DNA of 64,000 bases from Hyphomicrobiales bacterium (GTDB lineage: Bacteria; Pseudomonadota; Alphaproteobacteria; Rhizobiales; Rhizobiaceae). This document shows positions 14,947 to 23,710 of this stretch, in pieces (the first letter of the stretch is position 1; every line of letters begins with the position of its first letter). Position numbers and translations under genes: made by a program. The stretch covers positions 1 to 64,000 of the forward strand of contig UCGV01000032.1 of assembly GCA_900471925.1 (NCBI GenBank). Direction: 5' to 3'. The notes beneath the pieces are model-generated. The model saw only the letters and a list, made by a program, of their open reading frames with translations, ran no database searches and had not been told where the DNA came from.

Positions 14947-16206
14947 TTATTTTGCCGCCGAATGCCCCGCCTCTTCCTGCAACTTGTCGATCTCCCGGCG
15001 GATATGGGCCGCTTCCGCGGCCGAATGCGCAAGCGCGATGGCACGATCGAAGGCGACACGCGCGGGAGCGATCCGGCCAAGCTGCTTCAACAGATTGCCG
15101 TGCAGGCCATGATAATAGAAATAGCCGTCAAGCTTTTCGCCAAGCGGTTCGATGAGGTCGAGTGCTGCCTGCGGACCGTGCAGCTTGGAAATGACGACGG
15201 CGCGGTTCAGCGTCACGACGGGCGACGGCTGCACGCGTTCCAGCGCACGGTAGAGCAGATCGATTTCCACCCAGTCGGTATCCGTAGCAAGTTTGGCGCG
15301 GGAATGGACGGCGGCGATGGCCGCCTGCAACTGGTAGGGACCGGGCTGGCGGTGACGCAGCGCCTTGTCGAGCAGCGCCAGCGCCTCGTTGATGAAAGGT
15401 TGGTTCCAGAGTGTACGGTCCTGATCCTCGAGCAGCACGATCTCGTCTTCGGCACTGAAGCGTGCTTGCCGGCGGGAAATCTGGAGGAGCATCAGAGCAA
15501 GCAACCCCATCAACTCCGGCTCAGCCGGGAAGATATGCAGCATCAGCCGCGCCAGCCGGATCGCCTCATCGCTGAAAGCCGCCGCCTCCTGTTTCGGATC
15601 GGCCTGGCTGTAGCCCTCGTTGAAAATCAGATAGATCATCGTGCTGACGATCATCAGCCGCTCAGCCCTCTCCTGCGGGCTCGGCGTCTCGAAGGGCACG
15701 CCGGCCTTTGCCACACGTGCCTTGGCCCGAGTGATGCGCTGCTCCATGGCGCTTTCGGAAACGAGGAAGGCGCGGGCAATCTGCGTCACCGACAGGCCGG
15801 AGACGATGCGCAGCGCCAGCGCAATCTGCTGGGTGGCCGGCAGGTCCGGATGGCAGCAGATGAACAGCAGCCGCAGGATGTCGTCGCGATAGTGGGAATC
15901 GTCCAGCCGGTCGGCGATATCGCTCTCGGCATCCTCCTTGTCGGAAATCTGGTCCTCGTCCGGCAGCGCCTGGATCTTCGCCCGCTTGCGCACCGCATCG
16001 ATACCGCTGTTGCGGCCAACGAAGATCAGCCAGGCGGTGGGGTCGCGCGGTGGCCCCTTTTCCGGCCATGTCCGGATCGCCCTCAGGCACGCCTCCTGAA
16101 ACGCCTCTTCCGCGGTATCGAGATTGCGGAAGTAGCGTAGCAGCGCACCGAGCGCCTTCGGCCGGGCCGAGGCAAGCGCGAGGTCGATCCAGGCAATGTC
16201 TGTCAT
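14947..16206 (-). CDS. ECF42-type RNA polymerase sigma factor with C-terminal TPR-like domain
   Basis: A 419-residue extracytoplasmic-function sigma factor. Region 2 is at about 10-80 (LGALLRYFRNLDTAEEAFQEACL) and region 4 at about 115-170 (LALRIVSGLSVTQIARAFLVSESAMEQRITRAK). A long helical extension (about 185-415) with TPR-like pairs replaces an anti-sigma factor. This architecture plus an overlapping DGPF gene is the hallmark of group ECF42, in which the extension is needed for activity and is thought to sense the signal. It overlaps the DGPF gene by 4 bp, so the pair is translated together. Targets are usually the DGPF genes themselves. Confidence 0.93.
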   Translation of the reverse strand: MTDIAWIDLALASARPKALGALLRYFRNLDTAEEAFQEACLRAIRTWPEKGPPRDPTAWLIFVGRNSGIDAVRKRAKIQALPDEDQISDKEDAESDIADRLDDSHYRDDILRLLFICCHPDLPATQQIALALRIVSGLSVTQIARAFLVSESAMEQRITRAKARVAKAGVPFETPSPQERAERLMIVSTMIYLIFNEGYSQADPKQEAAAFSDEAIRLARLMLHIFPAEPELMGLLALMLLQISRRQARFSAEDEIVLLEDQDRTLWNQPFINEALALLDKALRHRQPGPYQLQAAIAAVHSRAKLATDTDWVEIDLLYRALERVQPSPVVTLNRAVVISKLHGPQAALDLIEPLGEKLDGYFYYHGLHGNLLKQLGRIAPARVAFDRAIALAHSAAEAAHIRREIDKLQEEAGHSAAK

Positions 16207-16577
16207 GATGCAACTTCTCCCGGCCTGAACGTGTAGAACGGCCGAATTTCGTAAGAGGTGGAACCGGGATTGACTACCGAAAGCTCCTTGGAAAAGGCGA
16301 CCGCCTCATCCAGCGTTTCGAAATCGACGGTATAAAAGCCGAGAAGCGCCTCTTTCGTTTCCGCAAACGGACCATCGACGACGAAGGCCTCGTCCTTGCC
16401 CTTGCGCACGGTCGTTGCGGCCGTGGTTGGCATCAGCCGCCCGGTCGGGCCGAGTTTGCCGGCAGCGGCAAGCGGCTCGATCACGGCATGAAGCCTTCCC
16501 ATGACGGCAGCCTCTTCCTCTTCGGTCCAGGCAAAGACGGTTTCTTCATTGGCGTAGCAAAGGATTGCGTAAAGCAT
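16203..16577 (-). CDS. DGPF/YciI-family protein
   Basis: A 124-residue small protein of the YCII-related fold, carrying the signature VDGPFAETKEALLGFY. Family members are dimeric ferredoxin-like proteins with a His/Asp pair of unknown chemistry. Here it is the first gene of a two-gene unit with the ECF42 sigma factor (4-bp overlap), and is probably both partner and target. It diverges across 204 bp from a secreted TIM-barrel-like protein gene. Confidence 0.92.
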   Translation of the reverse strand: MLYAILCYANEETVFAWTEEEEAAVMGRLHAVIEPLAAAGKLGPTGRLMPTTAATTVRKGKDEAFVVDGPFAETKEALLGFYTVDFETLDEAVAFSKELSVVNPGSTSYEIRPFYTFRPGEVAS

Positions 16578-16781
16578 CGGTTACTCCTCTTTCCGAATGA
16601 CGAAGAAGTAGCCGCTTGTCCGACAGGGTGCATCAAAAATTATCGCTGGGAAAATTAGTAAATACAGTGAAAGCGGCGCGATTAACTATGCGGATGGGCT
16701 CGGCAATCGCCGCCATTGAGTTGCCCGATTTGGCCCCGAGAACTTTGCGCGCTTTCCATCACCTTTCCATTCGAGAACCCC

Positions 16782-17744
16782 ATGAACAGATATCAGCGAC
16801 TTCTCGTATCACTCGCCGCGCTCGCCCTGCCGCTGCAGGCCGCCCATGCCGCCTCGGCACCGGAAAATTTCCTCTATACCAGCTCCGGCAATCTCACAGC
16901 CGCAAAGGCAACGCTGTCCCGCCCCGATATTGGCGGCGTGCAGGTCGTTTATAATTGGAAAAGCCTGGAGACAGCGAAGGGTCAGTATGATTTCTCCGCG
17001 ATCGAGCAGGATCTCGCTGTTGCCAAGAGCCTGAACAAGAAGATGTTCATCCAGGTGCAGGATCGTTTCTTCAATCCGAAGGCACGCAATATTCCCGAAT
17101 ACATGCTAACCGAGCCGGAATATGAGGGCGGCCTGACCCCGCAATTCGATAATCCAGGCGAAAACAAGCCCGTCGGCTCCGGCTGGGTCGCCCAGCAATG
17201 GAACCCGGCCGTTCGCGCCCGCTATCAGGCGCTCCTGAAAGCGCTCGCCGAAAAATTCGACGGCCAGGTCTATGGCATCAACCTGCCGGAAACATCGATT
17301 GACCTGGATCCCAAGAATGACCCGAAGGGCTTCTCCTGCGATGCCTATTTCTCCGCCGAGATGGAAAACCTTTCCTTCGCCCGCAAGGCCTTCGAGAAGT
17401 CGCTGGTCGTGCAATATGTGAACTTCTGGCCCTGCGAATGGGAGAACGACCATAATTACATGGGCCGACTCTTCGATTTCGCGGCCAAGAACAATGTCGG
17501 CCTCGGCGGCCCCGATATCGTGCCGAACCGCAAGGCACAGATGAAGAATTCCTATCCCTTCTTCAACAAGTACAAGGGCAAGCTCACCTATGTCGGCCTG
17601 GCCGTGCAGGAGCCGACGCTGACCTATAAGAATCCGGCGACCAAGAAGCCCTTCACCAAGGAAGAATTCACCGCCTTCGCACAGGACTATCTCGGCGCCA
17701 ACGTGATCTTCTGGAGCACGGCGACACCCTGGCTGAAGAAGTAA
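16782..17744 (+). CDS. Secreted TIM-barrel (glycoside hydrolase-like) protein
   Basis: A 320-residue exported protein, not assigned to a named family. A signal peptide ends at AAHAA (about residue 24). The body reads like a beta/alpha-barrel hydrolase: GGVQVVYNWKSLE, the central YGINLPETSID with a glutamate after strand 4, and the later YVGLAVQEPTL with a second glutamate, matching the spacing of acid/base and nucleophile in clan A glycosidases. A Cys pair (FSCDAYF, FWPCEWEN) could form a disulfide. It is a lone gene. The ATG at 16782 is chosen because it starts the signal peptide. Confidence 0.6.
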   Translation: MNRYQRLLVSLAALALPLQAAHAASAPENFLYTSSGNLTAAKATLSRPDIGGVQVVYNWKSLETAKGQYDFSAIEQDLAVAKSLNKKMFIQVQDRFFNPKARNIPEYMLTEPEYEGGLTPQFDNPGENKPVGSGWVAQQWNPAVRARYQALLKALAEKFDGQVYGINLPETSIDLDPKNDPKGFSCDAYFSAEMENLSFARKAFEKSLVVQYVNFWPCEWENDHNYMGRLFDFAAKNNVGLGGPDIVPNRKAQMKNSYPFFNKYKGKLTYVGLAVQEPTLTYKNPATKKPFTKEEFTAFAQDYLGANVIFWSTATPWLKK

Positions 17745-17752
17745 CGAGAAAA

Positions 17753-17778
17753 GGCAGGCGGCGCCAAAGCCGCCTGCC
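17753..17778. terminator. Bidirectional hairpin terminator
   Basis: A perfect 10-bp stem GGCAGGCGGC (17753-17762) with its complement (17769-17778) closes a 6-base loop between convergent genes. The T-tract (TTTTC) is on the minus-strand side, so it mainly ends the HD-domain gene. Confidence 0.82.
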
Positions 17779-17798
17779 CTCGACGGATCACTCCTTCG

Positions 17799-18440
17799 TC
17801 AGCCGACCCAGGCTGAATTGCGGATCACGCTGCAAAAATTGCCCTTGTGGAAATGCGGCTCCTTGTCGGCGATCACATCCGCCTTCACATTGCCGAAGGT
17901 CGTTTCGGGCTTGTGCTTGATGCCGTCGTAGAAAGTCTGGAGAATGTCCTCCTTGAAATGCGGCGTGCGCGGATGGGCATGCACCACCGCCTCGCGGTCG
18001 GACTCATGGAAGCCGTGATAATCGATCCCGAGCACGTCCATCTCCACGCCCGCCGTCACCAGTGCCACCACCGGGTGCATATGCTGCGGAATACCGGGTG
18101 TCGTATGCAGAGCGATCGCCGTCCAGACCGTATCGATATCGGCCTGTGAAATTCCATAGCTTTTCAGGAAGCTGCTGGCGGCATTGGCGCCGTCGACCTC
18201 GAACCGTTCCTGCTCCGAACTGTGCTGGTGCGTCAATCCCATGTCGTGGAACATGGCGCCGGCATAGAGCAGCTCAGGGTCGAAATTCAGCCCGCGGCGT
18301 TTGCCCGAAAGCGCGCCGAAATAATAGACCCGGCTTGAATGGTGAAAGAGCAGCGGCGACTCCGTATCCCTGACAAGTTCGGTAATGTCGCGCGCCAGCT
18401 TGCTGTCGGGGATGCTGATGCCTGCGATCGTCAATGCCAT
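17799..18440 (-). CDS. HD-domain hydrolase, cyanamide-hydratase-like
   Basis: A 213-residue HD-superfamily metal enzyme. A His pair at 33-34 (LFHHSSRVY), HD at 65-66 in GAMFHDMGL, and further histidines in ALHTTPGIPQHMHP and GFHESD make up the metal site. The pattern is close to the small HD proteins called cyanamide hydratase-like, which may act on nitriles, isonitriles or related small molecules; nucleotides are less likely. It diverges from a GlxA-type AraC regulator with a 117-bp spacer, a pairing that suggests control by it. Confidence 0.8.
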   Translation of the reverse strand: MALTIAGISIPDSKLARDITELVRDTESPLLFHHSSRVYYFGALSGKRRGLNFDPELLYAGAMFHDMGLTHQHSSEQERFEVDGANAASSFLKSYGISQADIDTVWTAIALHTTPGIPQHMHPVVALVTAGVEMDVLGIDYHGFHESDREAVVHAHPRTPHFKEDILQTFYDGIKHKPETTFGNVKADVIADKEPHFHKGNFCSVIRNSAWVG

Positions 18441-18557
18441 CGTCTTTCTCCTTGATGGTGGATGCTAGGAAGAGTAGAAGCGGCAAAGAATGTCAGCAAT
18501 CAACGCTATCCGTCACTTCCTGCCAAAACCATATCGGCACGGACATGGGGCCGTCAG

Positions 18558-19529
18558 ATGAACCCGAAAACTATCGCCATTCTCGCCGTCCCCGGCGTCC
18601 AGCTTCTGGATGTCTCCGGTCCGCTCGACGTCTTCGCCGAGGCCAATCTCCAAAGCGGCCAGGAAGCCTATCGCCCCGTCGTCATCGCCACCGCGCACGG
18701 CCATATCCGCAGTTCCTCCGGTGTGCGACTGGTCGCCGACTATACGATCGGGGACGAAACCGGCCCGCTGGATACGCTGCTCGTTGCCGGTTGCCCCAAT
18801 GCGGCCGAGATCGAGCATGATGCAAAACTGCTGTCATGGCTGCGCAAGACCGCGCCAAACGCCCGCCGTTACGGCTCGGTCTGCAGCGGCGCATTCCTGC
18901 TTGCAGCTGCCGGCCTGCTCGATGGCCGGCGGGTAACGACCCATTGGGCAGTCGCTGAAAGGCTGAGACAGGCCTATCCCACCGTCACGGTCGAGGAAGA
19001 CGCCATCCACGTCGCCGACGGAGCGTTGAGAACCGCTGCCGGCGTCACCGCCGGACTGGACCTTGCCCTCTCGCTCGTCGAGGAAGATCTCGGCCGTGAC
19101 GTCGCGATGCGCACCGCAGCCCAACTGGTCATGTTCTTCAAGCGTCCCGGTGGCCAGATGCAGTTCAGCCGCAAGGGCGAAGCTGCCCCGGCCGGGCGCT
19201 CGGCCCTTCAGGAGGTGCAGCGCTGGATCGCCGCCAATCCCGCTGCCGACCACAGCGTCGCCGAGCTTGCCCGCCGAATGGAACTCAGCCCCCGCCATTT
19301 TGCCCGTCTCTTCCGCGATGAAGTCGGCATGACCCCGGCAGCCTGGGTCGAATCCACCCGCATCGCCGCCGCCCGCCGGCTGCTCGAAGGCGGCCATGCG
19401 CCGAAACAGGTGGCGAGCGAATGCGGCTTTGCCGATGACGACACCTTGCGCCGCGCCTTCACGCGCCATGTCGGCGTGACGCCCGCGGAGTACCGCAAGC
19501 AATATGCGCATTTGAGCCTGACGACTTAG
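18558..19529 (+). CDS. GlxA-family (DJ-1/PfpI plus AraC) transcriptional regulator
   Basis: A 323-residue regulator. The N-terminal half is a DJ-1/PfpI glutamine-amidotransferase-like fold (residues about 5-170) with Cys109 in SVCSGAFLLAAAG at the nucleophile-elbow position. The C-terminal half is an AraC-type double helix-turn-helix (about 215-320; MELSPRHFARLFRDEVGMTPAAW and ECGFADDDTLRRAFTRHVGVTP). Such proteins sense amine or amino-acid-derived compounds. It probably controls the divergent HD-hydrolase gene. It overlaps glpK by 4 bp tail to tail. ATG 18558 starts exactly at the domain. Confidence 0.9.
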   Translation: MNPKTIAILAVPGVQLLDVSGPLDVFAEANLQSGQEAYRPVVIATAHGHIRSSSGVRLVADYTIGDETGPLDTLLVAGCPNAAEIEHDAKLLSWLRKTAPNARRYGSVCSGAFLLAAAGLLDGRRVTTHWAVAERLRQAYPTVTVEEDAIHVADGALRTAAGVTAGLDLALSLVEEDLGRDVAMRTAAQLVMFFKRPGGQMQFSRKGEAAPAGRSALQEVQRWIAANPAADHSVAELARRMELSPRHFARLFRDEVGMTPAAWVESTRIAAARRLLEGGHAPKQVASECGFADDDTLRRAFTRHVGVTPAEYRKQYAHLSLTT

Positions 19530-21019
19530 AGCTCGCTCAGAGTCCGCTTCACCGCATTCTTCCAACCCTTGAGCTTGGCAGCGCGGGTTTTCTCGTCCAT
19601 CGAGGGCTCGAACCGACGATCGCGCTTCCAGGTCGCGGAGAATTTCTCGCGATCAGGCCAGACCCCGGCCCTGCTGCCGGCAAGCCAGGCAGCCCCAAGC
19701 GCCGTCGTCTCCAGAATGACGGGACGATCGACCGGTGCTTCCAGAAGGTCGGATAGCCGCTGCATCGTCCAGTCAGAGGCGACCATGCCGCCATCGACGC
19801 GCAGCACGGTATCGTCTGTGCCGTTCTTCCAGTCCTTTTGCATCGCTTCCAGCAGGTCTCGCGTCTGGTAGCAGACGGCCTCCAGTGCCGCCCGCGAAAG
19901 CTCGGCTGGACCGCTATTGCGCGTCAGCCCATAGATCGCGCCGCGCGCCTTGGCATCCCAATGCGGCGCACCGAGGCCGGTGAAAGCCGGCACGAGATAG
20001 ACCTCCTGCGTCGGGTCGGCTTTCTCTGCCAAATCATTGGTATCAGATGCCTTATCGATGATACCGAGGCCATCGCGCAGCCACTGGACTGCAGCACCCG
20101 CGATGAAAATCGATCCTTCAAGCGCATAGGTCGTCTCGCCATTGAGGCGATAGGCGATAGTCGTCAGAAGCCGATTCTTCGAGCGAACCATGTCACTGCC
20201 GGTATTGAGCAACGCGAAGCAGCCGGTGCCGTAGGTCGATTTCAGCATGCCCGGCTCGAAGCAGGCCTGGCCGATCGTCGCCGCCTGCTGATCGCCGGCG
20301 ACACCGAGAATCGGGATGGCGGCACCAAACAGCTCCGGATCGACCATGCCGAAATCATCGGCGCAGTCCTTCACCTCTGGCAGCATGGCAGCCGGTACCC
20401 GCAGGATGTCGAGCAGATCCTCGTCCCACTCATTGGTAGCAATATTGAACATCAGCGTGCGCGACGCATTGGTGGCGTCAGTGACGAAGCTCTTGCCGCC
20501 CGTCAGCCGCCAGATAAGGAACGTATCGATCGTGCCGAAGCAGAGATCGCCGCGCGCAGCCCTCGCCCGCGCACCCTTCACATTGGCGAGCATCCAGGAA
20601 AGCTTCGTTCCCGAAAAATAAGGGTCGAGGATCAGGCCGGTCTTCTTCGTGAAGGTGCGTTCCAGATCTTGCCGCTTGAGATTGTCGCAATAGCTTGCCG
20701 TGCGCCGGTCCTGCCAGACGATGGCATTCTGGATCGGCTTGCCGGTCTCCCGCTCCCAGACGACGACCGTCTCGCGCTGGTTGGTGATGCCGAGCGCGGC
20801 AATATCCTTGGCGCTCACCTTGGCTTCGCGCAGCGCCATGTTGATGGTGGAAACAACCGAATCCCAGATCTCCTCGGGATCGTGCTCTACCCAGCCGGAG
20901 CGCGGATAGATCTGTGTGAATTCCTTCTGGCCCATGCCGGCGATCTTCATGTCGCCATCGAAGACGATCGCCCGCGTCGAGGTCGTTCCCTGATCGACCG
21001 CCAGAACATATCCACCCAT
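19526..21019 (-). CDS. glpK: Glycerol kinase
   Basis: A 497-residue sugar-kinase-fold enzyme that phosphorylates glycerol to glycerol 3-phosphate with ATP. Landmarks: DQGTTSTRAIVFD at residues 8-20, WVEHDPEEIW, NQRETVVVWERETG, and ATNASRTLMFNI, followed by GVAGDQQAA and the C-terminal ATP site with LRVDGGMVASDWTMQ. Length and sequence are typical. No glpF or glpD is adjacent, so it stands alone between convergent glxA-type and divergent bdh genes. Confidence 0.97.
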   Translation of the reverse strand: MGGYVLAVDQGTTSTRAIVFDGDMKIAGMGQKEFTQIYPRSGWVEHDPEEIWDSVVSTINMALREAKVSAKDIAALGITNQRETVVVWERETGKPIQNAIVWQDRRTASYCDNLKRQDLERTFTKKTGLILDPYFSGTKLSWMLANVKGARARAARGDLCFGTIDTFLIWRLTGGKSFVTDATNASRTLMFNIATNEWDEDLLDILRVPAAMLPEVKDCADDFGMVDPELFGAAIPILGVAGDQQAATIGQACFEPGMLKSTYGTGCFALLNTGSDMVRSKNRLLTTIAYRLNGETTYALEGSIFIAGAAVQWLRDGLGIIDKASDTNDLAEKADPTQEVYLVPAFTGLGAPHWDAKARGAIYGLTRNSGPAELSRAALEAVCYQTRDLLEAMQKDWKNGTDDTVLRVDGGMVASDWTMQRLSDLLEAPVDRPVILETTALGAAWLAGSRAGVWPDREKFSATWKRDRRFEPSMDEKTRAAKLKGWKNAVKRTLSEL

Positions 21020-21190
21020 GCGATTCCTCCCGCGCTATCCTGTTGTCGTGGCAAATCAATAGGGCAGGTCCGCCATGCTTGGAAGGGTGTATCGCGCCTT
21101 CGATACTTCCCGATTGCCAGCCCGCCGCCTTTGGGCATAACCTCTTGCTAACGCTGCAATGCAGCATCAGTGATCCAGGGAGGATGAAGC

Positions 21191-21967
21191 ATGGCGAGAT
21201 CAGTCGTCGTCACCGGTTCCACCAGCGGTATCGGGCTTGCGATCGCCACCGCCTTTGCCGCCAAGGGTGACAACGTCACCATCAACGGCTTCGGAAAAGA
21301 GGATGAAATCAAGGCGATAATTGAACGCCTTGAATCGTCCTCGAAAGTAAAGGCGATCTATCACCCGGCCGACATGACGAAGCCCGCCGAGATCGCCGAC
21401 CTGATCGAAACCGCGGCCAAGACTTTCGGCACCGTCGATGTGCTCGTCAACAATGCCGGCATCCAGCATGTCGAGAAGATCGAGGATTTCCCGATCGAGA
21501 AGTGGGACCAGATCATTGCCATCAATCTGTCCAGCTCCTTCCATACGATGCGGGCTGCGATCCCGCTGATGAAAGCGAAAATGCACGGCCGCATCATCAA
21601 TATTGCCTCGGCACACGCACTCGTCGCCTCGCCCTTCAAATCCGCCTATGTAGCGGCAAAACATGGTATATTGGGCTTGACGAAGACGGCAGCACTGGAA
21701 CTTGCCGAATTCGGCGTGACGGTAAATGCCATCTGCCCCGGCTATGTCCTGACCCCGCTGGTGGAAAAGCAGATCCCGGATACGGCCAGGGCGCGTGGAA
21801 TGACCGAGGAGCAGGTCAAGACAGAGGTTATCCTCAAGGCGCAGCCGACGCGTGAATTCGTCAAGGCCGAGGAGATCGGCGCGCTGGCACTCTATCTCGC
21901 AAGCGAGGAAGCGCGGCAGGTCACCGGCACGCATATCTCGATTGACGGGGGCTGGACCGCGGCATAA
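21191..21967 (+). CDS. bdhA: D-3-hydroxybutyrate dehydrogenase (SDR)
   Basis: A 258-residue short-chain dehydrogenase that interconverts D-3-hydroxybutyrate and acetoacetate with NAD, in the degradation of polyhydroxybutyrate. TGSTSGIGLAIA at residues 8-19 is the cofactor loop, NNAGIQHVEKIEDFP carries the NAG motif and family-specific residues, and the active site is Ser (IASAHALVASPFKSAYVAAKHG) with YxxxK. ICPGYVLTPLVEKQI matches BdhA. GGGAGGA precedes the ATG. xdhA starts 30 bp downstream, so the two may be transcribed together although their pathways differ. Confidence 0.9.
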   Translation: MARSVVVTGSTSGIGLAIATAFAAKGDNVTINGFGKEDEIKAIIERLESSSKVKAIYHPADMTKPAEIADLIETAAKTFGTVDVLVNNAGIQHVEKIEDFPIEKWDQIIAINLSSSFHTMRAAIPLMKAKMHGRIINIASAHALVASPFKSAYVAAKHGILGLTKTAALELAEFGVTVNAICPGYVLTPLVEKQIPDTARARGMTEEQVKTEVILKAQPTREFVKAEEIGALALYLASEEARQVTGTHISIDGGWTAA

Positions 21968-21996
21968 CCATTTAAAGAAAAACACTCGGGAACAAC

Positions 21997-23463
21997 ATGA
22001 ACGACAGCATCCGCTTCATCCTCAATGGCGAGGACGTGTCTCTTGAGAACGTCCGGCCGACGGAGACTCTTCTCGATTTTCTCCGGCTGAAGCGACGGCT
22101 GAAAGGCACCAAGGAAGGCTGCGCCGAGGGCGATTGCGGCGCCTGCACCGTGCTCATCGGCCGACTTATCGACGGCAAGCTCTTCTATGAATCGGTCAAT
22201 GCCTGCATCCGCTTCATCGGCTCGCTGCACGCGACCCATGTAGTGACGATCGAGCATCTGGCCGCCAAGGACGGGACGCTGCATCCGGTGCAGCAGGCAA
22301 TGGTCGATTGCCATGGCTCGCAATGCGGCTTCTGCACGCCGGGCTTCATCATGTCCCTCTACGGGCTCTGGCTTTCCAACGAGAAACCGGATCGCGCCGA
22401 GATCGAAAAGGCGCTGCAGGGCAATCTCTGTCGTTGCACGGGCTATGAGCCGATCGTCAAGGCGGCCGAGCAGGTGAGCCTGCATCGGCCGAGCACGCTC
22501 TTCGATCCCTTGGAAAAGACCCGTACCGAAATCATCTCCCGCCTCTGGGCCATGCAGGCATCAGACACAATCGCAATCGCATCGGAGGAAGGCCGCTTGA
22601 TCGTGCCGCGCTCGGTCGATGCGCTCGCCCGCGTGCTGGCGGCCGAGCCGACGGCAACTGTCGTTTCCGGCTCCACTGATGTCGGCCTCTGGGTAACCAA
22701 GCAGATGCGCCGCCTCGACCCCGTGGTCTTCATCAACCACCTGGCGGAACTCCAGAGGATTACCACGGGTGAATACGGCATCACCATCGGCGCCGGCGTC
22801 ACCTATACCCGCGCACTCGAGACGATAGCGCAGAAAATCCCCGCCTTTGCCCGCCTCATCACCCGCATCGGCGGCGAGCAGGTGCGCAACATGGGCACGA
22901 TCGGCGGCAACATTGCCAACGGCTCGCCGATCGGCGACAGCCCGCCGCCACTGATCGCGCTCGGCGCACAACTGACGCTGCGCTCGGCCGCCGGCGCGCG
23001 CACGATCCCGCTTGAGGATTATTTCATCGCCTATGGCAAGCAGGACCGGAAAGCCGGCGAATTCGTCGAAAGTGTCTTCGTGCCCTACCCGGTCGCGGAC
23101 GCCAAATTCGCCGTCTACAAGATCAGCAAGCGCCGCGACGAGGATATCACCGCCGTACTCGCCGCTTTCTATCTGGTGCTGGATGAGAGCGAACACGTCA
23201 CCGATATCCGCATTGCATTGGGCGGCATGGCGGCAACGCCGAAGCGTGCCCGCAGCGTCGAGTCCGAACTGATTGGCAAGGTCTGGAGCGAGGCGACCGT
23301 CGAGGCTGCGCGCCCTGCCTTCGACGCCGATTTCCAGCCGCTGACGGACTGGCGCGCAACGGCGGAATATAGGCAGTTGACTGCCAAGAACCTGCTGACG
23401 CGCTTCTATCTCGAAACGGTCGGCGCACCTGCCGAACTGAAGCGGTTCGAGGAGGTGGCGTGA
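21997..23463 (+). CDS. xdhA: Xanthine dehydrogenase small subunit (Fe-S and FAD)
   Basis: A 488-residue subunit that passes electrons from the molybdenum site to NAD. The plant-type [2Fe-2S] cluster ligands are Cys42, Cys47, Cys50 and Cys70 (EGCAEGDCGAC); the second cluster is in CGFCTPG and CRCTG. The FAD domain starts near residue 190 (VSGSTDVGLW), with GGEQVRNMGTIGGNIANGSPIGD binding FAD. The next gene, xdhB, is separated by an unusual 247-bp spacer with a palindromic element. With guaD and puuD it starts purine breakdown. Confidence 0.96.
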   Translation: MNDSIRFILNGEDVSLENVRPTETLLDFLRLKRRLKGTKEGCAEGDCGACTVLIGRLIDGKLFYESVNACIRFIGSLHATHVVTIEHLAAKDGTLHPVQQAMVDCHGSQCGFCTPGFIMSLYGLWLSNEKPDRAEIEKALQGNLCRCTGYEPIVKAAEQVSLHRPSTLFDPLEKTRTEIISRLWAMQASDTIAIASEEGRLIVPRSVDALARVLAAEPTATVVSGSTDVGLWVTKQMRRLDPVVFINHLAELQRITTGEYGITIGAGVTYTRALETIAQKIPAFARLITRIGGEQVRNMGTIGGNIANGSPIGDSPPPLIALGAQLTLRSAAGARTIPLEDYFIAYGKQDRKAGEFVESVFVPYPVADAKFAVYKISKRRDEDITAVLAAFYLVLDESEHVTDIRIALGGMAATPKRARSVESELIGKVWSEATVEAARPAFDADFQPLTDWRATAEYRQLTAKNLLTRFYLETVGAPAELKRFEEVA

Positions 23464-23520
23464 TGGCTCAATCTCACATCCCCCCGCACATCTCGACTAT
23501 GAAAGGCACCTGCCCTCAAC

Positions 23521-23663
23521 CTCCCTCATTCCTGTGCTTGTCACAGGAATCCAGCGTGCCCAAGTCCCTGGGCACGGGAGACTCTTCTTCAATATGGCAT
23601 GATTCATTCACCGCGCAGACGCGCGGTGGCTGGATTCCTGTGACAAGCACAGGAATGAGGGAG
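23521..23663. repeat. Palindromic MITE-like intergenic element
   Basis: Two perfect 35-base inverted arms (23521-23555 and 23629-23663, beginning CTCCCTCATTCCTG) bound a 143-bp unit inserted between xdhA and xdhB. Each arm is itself a hairpin (ATTCCTGTG/CACAGGAAT around a 5-base loop). Two more hairpins lie inside: GTGCCCA/TGGGCAC (23556-23575) and ACCGCGC/GCGCGGT (23610-23627). No protein is encoded. It looks like a dispersed non-autonomous repeat of the kind scattered between rhizobial genes. Confidence 0.85.
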
Positions 23664-23710
23664 AGAGCGGTAACCGCCTCGCATCTTCCCGATCACGAAG
23701 GAGTCATCTG

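Noticed and set aside
23521..23663. CRISPR-like repeat
   Set aside because: Only one inverted pair is present, with no regular direct repeats or spacers and no cas genes.
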